Source of the DNA: Chenopodium formosanum
Lineage: Eukaryota; Streptophyta; Magnoliopsida; Caryophyllales; Amaranthaceae
Reading direction: 5' to 3'
Assembly: GCA_024500155.1 (NCBI GenBank)
Contig: CM044871.1
Coordinates: 75,190,402-75,254,401 of the forward strand
Length of the DNA stretch: 64,000 bases
Shown here: positions 56,538-64,000 of the stretch, in pieces
Position numbering within the stretch: the stretch's first letter is position 1
How the letters are laid out: every line of letters begins with the position of its first letter
Notes under the pieces: generated by a model
What the model was told of the DNA's origin: nothing
What the model saw: only the letters and a program-made list of their open reading frames with translations
Database searches by the model: none
Position numbers and translations under genes: made by a program

Positions 56538-56875
56538 CTAGATGAAGCCCGTGCGATGCACGGTTTGTTTGATTTTTTTAAAATAATGTTTTTTTGTTTT
56601 TTTTTTATGAGCCTAAAATGTGTTATATATTTAGATAAAATTCCTAATATTAAAAGATAATATATAATATTTAATTAATTTAAACTTAAAAATCTCATTC
56701 GCCAATTTTGCTTACATGGCATTTGAATTATTTAATTCTAAAAGAAATTAATAATCTCTTATTTAATTGGCTACTATTAAGATTTATAATCCTACATGGC
56801 GCGCTGAGAAAATTAGATCCTACGTGGCTCTCTAAAAACTCGGGAAAAAACTCCCCTTTATATATTTATATTAGA
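56538..56875 (-). mobile_element. Short non-autonomous Helitron
   Basis: 338 bp on the minus strand. It starts TCTAATATAAATATATAAAG after an A and ends with the hairpin CCGTGC-ATC-GCACGG, ten bases and then CTAG before a T. All terminal features of a Helitron are present and no coding capacity remains. Confidence 0.8.
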
Positions 56876-57033
56876 TTGATTATCAAATGGGCATAAGAGT
56901 GGATATAGGTGAGGTGGAAGATGGAGAAATTAATAAAATAAGTAATACTCGTAACCATAAAGGTTGTGGGCAGCCATTGTGTTTGCTAAAAATTCGACTC
57001 ACTAACTATAACTATAACTATATTTATTTATTA

Positions 57034-57334
57034 CTCCATCCGTTTTTAAATACTCGCTCCACTTTCCTTTTCGGCCGTTTTAAAATACTTGCTCCATTTC
57101 CTTATTTGGAATGCTTTTATAATTTAATGCATATTTCTTACCTAGTGGATCCAACATAAATCATATTTTATTAATTTCATATTCTCTCTCCTCCAATTCT
57201 CTCTACTACTTTTGCTTTTTACAATTTTTTATTCTTCCACCTACCCCACTACCTCCATATTTTATTACTTTTTCCAATTTCTCCTAAAACTCCGCGCATG
57301 TAGAAATGGAGCAAGTATTTAAAAATGGATGGAG
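57034..57334. mobile_element. Stowaway MITE
   Basis: CTCCATCCGTTTTTAAATAC and the inverted GTATTTAAAAATGGATGGAG, flanked by TA (57032-57033, 57335-57336). 301 bp. Confidence 0.88.
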
Positions 57335-57336
57335 TA

Positions 57337-57920
57337 CCTAGGATGTTGTTAGAATTATTATAATATAAACTTCCAATATATCATCTTTTATAATTATTTT
57401 CACTTTGACATAGTAAGTTTTTAATGGTCAATACATATGGAAGAGTATACTATCTCTATTAATTGTTTTGTGCAACTTTTGCCATTTTGGGATGATTGGA
57501 GTTATGTGCAAATTTCTATTTTTTTCTATTTTATAGTTAAAAAAGGCTGGAAATTACAAATTTGCCCTTACTTAAAAAATTAGTTTTTTTTTTATAATTT
57601 CACACTTAGTCTATTTTAATCCTATTAACCTAAAACTAATCATATTCCCCTAATCTAATTCCTCCCTCCATTTATTATCCCAATTCTCCCCAACTACTCT
57701 AATTTCTCACATTCCCAACCACCAAATTAAATTTCGATGGTTGGGTTTCTTTATTTGTTCTGGATTTCTCTCCAGATTAACCCTAGTTCATCTTCTATGA
57801 CTTTCTCTCTCCTCTTCATCCTTCGTTTTCTACTCTTTTCTCTTCAGTTCTCCTCTTCATCCTTCGTTTTCTACCCTTTCTCTCACCAGATCTTCGTCAA
57901 TTCGAGTCCCCCCCTCCAAA
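57337..57920. other. No gene seen; possible 5' flank of the next segment
   Basis: 57730-57915 is T- and C-rich (CTCTTCATCCTTCGTTTTCTAC occurs twice in overlapping copies, about 57811-57832 and 57853-57874), like a plant 5' untranslated leader. A frame through it is open but low-complexity and hydrophobic. Confidence 0.35.
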
Positions 57921-58487
57921 ATGGTGATCTTTGAACCTCTCAATGAATCTTGGATGGCAACAGATGATGTAGGAGAGGGAAATTCGATTCAGTCCCTTAT
58001 ACAATTTATTGAGACCGGATCTCCTTTTCCTCGACAATTTTACGAGTCCGGTGAGTCTGGTCCCTACTGCACTTCAACGACGTACAAAGTGTTAGGTAAG
58101 GTTCTTGAGAGCCTTGAAGAGGAGAAGCATTTGAAGAGGGCTGAGGGTCAGGGTGAGTCCCATGGTAAGAAAACCCTTGATTTCACTTATGTGCCTGTAG
58201 ATCCGGTAATTGAAAGTGGTGACGGCTCCACTATGGCCACCAAAAAGGCTTAATCTTAGAGACCGAGGCCACCAGCAAGGCTAAGGGCTACAAGGAAGGC
58301 TGCTAGGGTGGCGCTGCAGAGGATGCGGGGGTTGCCTTATGCGAAAATAATCGTCCGGTCATCCGAGGACGAGGCTGAAAAGGAGGAGGGGTCGGCACCT
58401 TCTTCAAGCATGGCAACTCTTGAATCTGGATCTAGCTCTGGCTCTGGTGCGAGGCGGCTGAACCTTAGGGTTCAACCCTCTAAGTGA
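57921..58487 (+). pseudogene. Unrecognised degenerate coding segment
   Basis: The frame from the ATG at 57921 encodes 110 residues (MVIFEPLNESWMATDD..., LGKVLESLEEEKHLKR) ending at TAA 58251-58253. After a second nearby stop the same frame continues for about 75 residues with coding-like composition (RATRKAARVALQRMRG, then SSSGSGARRLNLRVQ) to a TGA near 58485. Codon use, charge pattern and GC content differ from the AT-rich surroundings, so it was probably coding. I do not recognise a family. It may be an exon of a host gene or of a transposon; a CACTA end lies 220 bp downstream. Confidence 0.4.
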
Positions 58488-58706
58488 ATGATTGTGTAAC
58501 GATCCCTAACCATAATTTATTTCTTTTTTAATTTGAGTCCCTTATTCATTTATTTAATTGAGAGTAGATTCGTTGCCTGATTTCGTAAATTGGTTGTGTT
58601 TTGTGGTTGTATGTTGTGGTTATTATGATGTCCATTTTCTCAACATTTACTTGATGTGGTTTGTGTATTGTTGTTGCCTTACAGTGCTAGTGTTTGATGG
58701 ATTTAT

Positions 58707-59243
58707 CACTAGTGGAAAATTTTCTATCCGTAACGAGTAAAAACATAACGGGCAACGGACGTTACGTTTGCGGCCGTTACATACGGATAGACAATGTTAT
58801 TCATAACGGGCAGTGTCCGTTACGAATAAGCAGTTATTTGTAACGGGCAAAACAAGTGTCCGTTACGAATAACCCCGTTATTTGTAACGGACATTACATC
58901 TGCCCGTTAAAAATAGGTTTTGATCCAATTTAAAAAAATGTCCAGCACATGCTGGACAGCTAGCTTTCACATGCTTATATATAATAATGTGATAAATTTA
59001 TATTTACACTTAATATATATTGGTTTTAATTCCAAAAACATAAATTCAAATATAACACATACACTAAATACAATATTATATCTCTAGAACTGCTCATAAA
59101 CCCATCACATTGTATGATTAAAAATGTTCATAATCAAAAAATAATAATAATAAACAGGGAACACCACGTCACTACCAGCAACACTGCAGCAGCACCCAAA
59201 AGCATCAGTAGCAACCAAGAGCCCATCAATAAAGAGCAGCAGC
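58707..59243 (+). mobile_element. CACTA transposon, left part, cut by an LTR element
   Basis: CACTAGTGGAAAATTTTC start, then repeats of TTATTTGTAACGGGCA / GTCCGTTACGAATAA and GTCCAGCACATGCTGGAC, colinear with the left part of 37668-38998. It ends abruptly at the LTR border 59244. Its other half should lie beyond the LTR element, outside this window. Confidence 0.75.
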
Positions 59244-61195
59244 TGTAGGGATTATTTCAAGCATTACCCTTAGCTTGAACCCCACTGTGATCATACACTA
59301 AAATACGGTGGCTTCCAAAGGGAAAGAAGATAGAGCAAAAGAGTCGCCAACAAGTTTTAGGAACTTGTAAACCGTTCACAGGTGAATGTTACACCCCTTA
59401 ACGATCCAAGAGATCGTCAACTCCAATAGGTCTTGAACCAAATAGGGTTCGGGGATGAAGGTACAAATCCAACCTAAAAGAGATTGAACCTGCCCTAATA
59501 ATAGGCCTCTACTTTATTCTGATCGTATTCATGTGCGCTTTCTGACTAACATGCAATCAATAGGTTTACCCCTAAACCTATTTATCTATGTTGGTTAAAT
59601 ATTAATGCACAAATAAATCTTATTATTGGCGATCACTTGAATTATAATCAAATTAACCCTAAACAAGATTATTAATTATCTTATTAAGCGTGATTACAAG
59701 TACCAATTCCCTTTAAACATGCATAAAAGGTGTGATCAAGCAATAATAATAAATATCAAGCAACATAATAATAATCAAATTATAATCATAATAACAAATT
59801 ATAAAAATAATCATGAATCATGTTAAAGCATAATAATAATAGCAAGATCCTAGGAATGATACTAACAAGATTAATAATAAACCCTAGCATGTCACTAAGC
59901 AATAAAGTTCAAAGCTTTAACCCTAACATGATACTAACAATCATAAATAATAGGAAGAACAGGAAAGGAATCATACTTTTAATCATACTTGGTATTAAAT
60001 TTACCCTAGACATGATACTAGGAATTTATTGTTGTCGCCCTAAACATCAAATTAAGGAAAACATCCTAACATGATACTAGGAATCAAAATAACAATCTAA
60101 GCATGATTTCTATATCATAATATCAATTAAACCATTAAAGCACTTACTTGGATGCCTCGTATCTCTTTCTAATAACAAAATACACACGTTAGTAACTTCA
60201 AGGAAAATAATAAACAAAACAATTAAATTAAATAATTGAAAAAGATATTTGGGACCAAACCATCAGAAATTAAAACCTTTCACGTCTAGAGCAAAGACAA
60301 CTTCGAATATGGCTAGGTGTTTCTAAATCTAGTGAGTGCGGAATTTTTATATTTGAGAAAAGGCTAGTTTAGAAAATAGAAAGAGTAATCAAGAAAATCT
60401 TGATGAGAGTTGGTGAATATTGGTGAAAAACTGATCCTTAAAAACGGGGTTTTCACGATGTTATTTATAGAGAAAATCAACCAAAAAGATAAAACATCAA
60501 AAACAGAGTTCTGACGCAAAAAAAACAAATTAGCGCCAAACGATGACCTTGGCACCAAACGCTAAGGCTAGCGCCAGGTGCCAAGCGTAGCGCCAGGCGC
60601 TACAGCTTGCGTTTGGCGCTGACTCGGAAATTTACACGTTTTCTTAAAATCAGATAGAAATTGCCGTACAGGTGGATAAAATCGTATTTTCCTCAAAAAC
60701 GTTCTTTTATTCTAAATAAAACTCTAAAAAGTCAACAAAAGTCAATTTATCAATGCTAATTGAATTAGGAATGAAAAGAACCTTCTAAAAGAATCTAGAA
60801 GACTAAAACCATTCCTAATTGCATTAGGAATGATAAATCCATATTAGGCCCTCCTCTAGATCATTGGGCCGCATATAAGGCTCAAACCGGGCCCAGTTCA
60901 GTAATTTGGCCATAACTTCCTCAATATTCATCGGAATTGGGTTTATAATATATCGTTGGAAAGCTCTTTTCAAGCCCCATCCAACTACACTACTATTGGA
61001 CCCATATCATGGACCAAACAAACTGGATTAGCTGTTTTCTTAAAATAAGTTTTCAAAAACAGAGAGAAGAGAAAAGAAATTAAAACTATCCGCAACACTA
61101 AACTTTCCACACTTTCACTTCATTCGATTATGATTCGACGTGAAAGGTACTCATCACTGGATTTGGTTTTGGGGAGACACAAATGGGTGTCTACA
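59244..61195 (-). repeat. 3' LTR of a minus-strand Tat-type element
   Basis: Reverse complement of the main LTR family: on the minus strand TGTAGACACCCATTTGTG begins at 61195 and the LTR ends with TCCCTACA at 59244. 1,952 bp. It has the minus-strand TATAAATA at 60462-60469 and a GGCGCC-type cluster at 60528-60620. It includes the ATGATACTAG-rich block (59815-60080) that the 5' LTR at 3064 also has and the 3' LTR at 28445 lacks. Confidence 0.9.
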
Positions 61196-63528
61196 GAAGC
61201 CCCCTCTTTGACTGAGTTTGGAGAAACGCGACTTTCGTAAACAGAAGTCAAAGTATCGATAGGGACGGGGAATGATTCAGAACGTTCTGCGATCCAAAAT
61301 CACTCTTGTAACGCCGATACTTGCAAAACTAGCGTTAGTTAAACAGATAAAAGATTTAAGAAACGCGTATCTTGCACCGTCGAGCACACGTCTCTGAAGG
61401 TAACCGAATTGTTGCTGCTTTACTGTTTTAATGACCTCCTGCCAAGAGAATGCCATCCCTCTTTAAAACCGCTACGCTTGTAACTGCTTCCAATATTGAA
61501 GATTGCTTCGCTTGAAACGATCCTCTTCCGCTTTGATAATATCCCAAGTCCAAGGGAATACTATCGAAGATTACTTTGCTTGAAACAATCCTCTTCCGCT
61601 TTGTGACCATCTTCCACGTCTAAGGGAACATGATCGAAGACAACTTCACTTGAAATCACCTTCATTTGTTTTTGACAACTCTTCACAATCTAGGGAACGT
61701 TGTCTTTCTATTTCGATGTTCACTCGTCTCTGAACAATGGAGCTTTTTCTTTTTTTTTGGATATGTTCGCGCGCCTTTGAACAAAGAGCTTTGATTGATA
61801 TGCCCACGTGTCTCTAAGCAAAGAGCTTTGATGTTATGTCCACGCGCCTCTGGTCAAAAGAGCTTGAAATACATGTCCACGCGTCTCTGAACAAAAAAGC
61901 TTTTGAATGATATGCCCACGCGTCTCTGAGCAAAGAGCTTTGATGATATGTCCACGCGTCTCTGGACAAAAGAGCTTGAAAATAGGATGCCCACGCGTCT
62001 CTGAGAAAAAAAGCTTGAAAGAAATGTCCACGCGTCTCTGAATAAAGGAGCTTGAATGTTTATTGCGATAATATTCCGAAGACCAACGCTTGTGGATCTC
62101 TAAAACTCGCTTGAACTTTGCTTCCGTTATGCCAGTACGTCGGCGGTTTGGTGCTTGTGAACCATTATGTCGGTGTCTCCGTGATGAGCCAATTCTTAGA
62201 AGCTTTAAGCTAAGTGAGACGATCTTTCGTCAGGTCGATCACTTATTGCGATTGTAATCAAACCGACTACTTAATCATGTCAAATTGCTTATAGGGGCTA
62301 ACTGGCGTACCAAGGAACCCGAAATTGCTGTATGCGGTCGAAATCACCTTTCTGAGAGGCTTCGAGCTCTGTCGATGCTGAAATATCTCTGGCTCCAAGA
62401 ATTGGCTCTATCGCCAGACGCTGGGATCTAGCGCCAAGCGCTAAAAACTGTTGCTAGATGTTTTCGTCTGGCGCTGGAGTAGGGTCTTCCCTATTCTGCT
62501 GCACCTGTATTTATTTTTTACTATAAGACTTTGCTAATTTCTTTAATTATCTTAGGGTTGACCTAAGGCTTAGAGTTGCTTGACTTATTGACTTGACACG
62601 ACTCAAGGTATAAACCTGACTCGCTGTGATTGACTGACTCGAGGTTGACTCGACTCGAAGTGAAATGACACATGTGACTCATGACCCGTGTGTGCATTGT
62701 GTTGATTCAATGTGACTCAAAAATGAAAAAAAGCAAAAAAATTTCGTCATTTTTGTGGAGGGTACCGACTTTCTCCCGAAAAAGAAAGACGCGAAAAAGA
62801 ATCGAAGTTTTGAAAGTGCATGTTGAATAAGCTTAGTCAAATGTTGTTTCTCATAGTACAAGGATTGTAACATCTTAGACTATCCTAGTTGACTCGATAA
62901 TGAAAGTATTTAGGTAACTTAGGCACGGAGGCTAAGCACTTCATACTTCATGATGCAATGACAATTATGATTGATGAGTGATGTTGATATGACAAGGCAT
63001 GCTTCAACGTTGTGTTAAGATTCCATGACAAAGGGTTCCTAAGGGAAGTATATTTGGTCATGTAGCTGTGATGTGCGTGATAGTGACACTAAAGTTAGGC
63101 CGCAAGGGTTAAGTGTGTAGAAAAAGATATTATTTCAAGAAGAGTCAAATGGTGGTGACTCTTAAGCTAGGTAAGTTAATAATGTAGGGATCAAGCCCCC
63201 AAGTCTAGCTCTAAATGAATAGGAATGAGCGCAGGGGATCCCTTGATATGATCATGGTGTGTGGATGTGAATATGAATGTGTGTTTATTACGGCCGCACC
63301 TCGATGTGAGGTTGCCTACGTATCCGTTAGGAATCAGGCCGAACGTAGCTCTAGCCGAACCTCACACAAGTGTGCGTATACCTCAAAAAAGGTCTTTTTA
63401 AGGGTTATAACGTGGTTAGGCTAAAGGTTATAGAAGAAGGGGATAAAGGCTCAAGACCCTAGATAAACCCCAATGTGTGCAACCTTGCTTTTGAATCTTT
63501 ATATTTTTATGCTTGAGGTTTGCTTCTC

Positions 63529-63568
<40 letters not shown>

Positions 63569-64000
63569 TTAGCATTTATTCTTATTTTTATGAGTGTGGG
63601 CAATCCTGATCATGTGGTATATCACTCATTTGGCATTCATGTTTCTCAGGCACGGTACCGAGCACTCGATAAGAGACGCAATCTGAGACGTATTCATGTC
63701 AAAGACATTGGAACACTTCCCCTTTTGTACACTTTTATTTATTTATTTTTTTTCTATTGCTTTCTATTTATTTTGATCTTTTGAAATCACTCAAGCTCTT
63801 TTTTAAAAAAAAAATTGCCTAAGTTGCACACTGCCCCATCCCAAGGTTAGGTAGATGTAGGTTAAAAAATGAAAGGTCTATCGTTAAACGAGGCTCAAAG
63901 TGGTTTATGAAGAAAGGATTGTAAATTAGAAAGGTGAAAGGTAATATGATGTGGCTACAAGGGGTGCCTCAAATCATTGGTACACCTCGTGCTTAGTTCG
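61196..64000 (-). mobile_element. 3' internal region of the minus-strand Tat-type element
   Basis: The polypurine tract (minus strand AAAGAGGGGGCTTC, 61196-61209) adjoins the LTR. Then, reading away from the LTR, come minisatellites (61440-62060), a GGCGCC-type cluster (62395-62480), a GACTC/TTGACT-rich stretch (62575-62720), the GAGAAAGTCGG motif (62755-62776) and the conserved post-pol block (63306-63358). No integrase is recognisable between there and the window edge, so either an insertion follows or pol is lost. A plus-strand frame near 63590-63720 (GNPDHVVYHSFGIHVSQARY) is antisense to the element; I do not recognise it. Confidence 0.65.
61440..62060. repeat. Minisatellites of ~65-70 bp and ~38 bp units
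   Basis: 61440-61700 has about four units with CTTCCGCTTTGTGACCATCT and GCTTGAAACGATCCTCTTCC, the reverse of the unit at 27905-28230. 61755-62060 has about nine ~35-38-bp units (TGTCCACGCGTCTCTGAACA, AAAGAGCTTGAA). Confidence 0.8.

Noticed and set aside
57737..57934. Secreted peptide with a hydrophobic start
   Set aside because: T/C-rich leader-like DNA with an internal near-duplicate; composition explains the hydrophobic frame.

Overview
This is an AT-rich, repeat-dominated window from a plant nuclear genome, almost certainly a eudicot. The evidence is an intron-containing plant bHLH transcription factor gene, Tat-lineage Ty3/gypsy retrotransposons with two RNase H domains, a Ty1/copia element, and plant-type CACTA, hAT, Mutator-like, Stowaway, Tourist and Helitron copies with visible target-site duplications. 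The species cannot be fixed from sequence alone.

Layout. 1-3063: end of a Mutator-like foldback element, a ~60-bp tandem array, then AT-rich sequence with no gene. 3064-30103: one very large composite Tat-type retrotransposon. Its order is a 1.8-kb 5' LTR, a decayed internal region lacking RNase H and most of integrase, a 14-bp LTR remnant plus a second primer-binding site, a second fuller gag-pro-pol, a 3' region with antisense plant-mobile-domain-type genes and minisatellites, a divergent related LTR truncated at its 3' end, more antisense gene and minisatellite, and a 3' LTR matching the 5' LTR. 30104-46690: DNA transposons and a non-autonomous copia element, often nested. 46691-48013 (minus): the one intact host gene, a six-exon BEE1/BEE3-type bHLH factor of 260 residues. 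48014-58700: more nested MITEs, hAT and Helitron elements, and one unrecognised degenerate coding segment at 57921-58487. 58707-64000: a CACTA end interrupted by the 3' LTR of another Tat-type element on the minus strand, whose 3' region runs off the window.

How it fits together. The gag-pro-pol regions encode a capsid protein with CX2H-type zinc-knuckle motifs, an aspartic protease, reverse transcriptase, two RNase H domains and integrase. Both copies are broken by stops and frameshifts, so neither is autonomous. The 3' regions carry genes on the opposite strand with their own TATA boxes and, in one, a clear intron.

The most unusual pattern is a set of short clusters of GGCGCC-centred palindromes in the noncoding parts of all the related elements. 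Several lie just upstream of a TATA box, both in the LTR (sense promoter) and at the antisense genes. In the divergent LTR the same position is filled by a different palindrome array, CCGTGTCACGG. This looks like a rapidly changing promoter module shared by sense and antisense transcription units, but its function is inferred.
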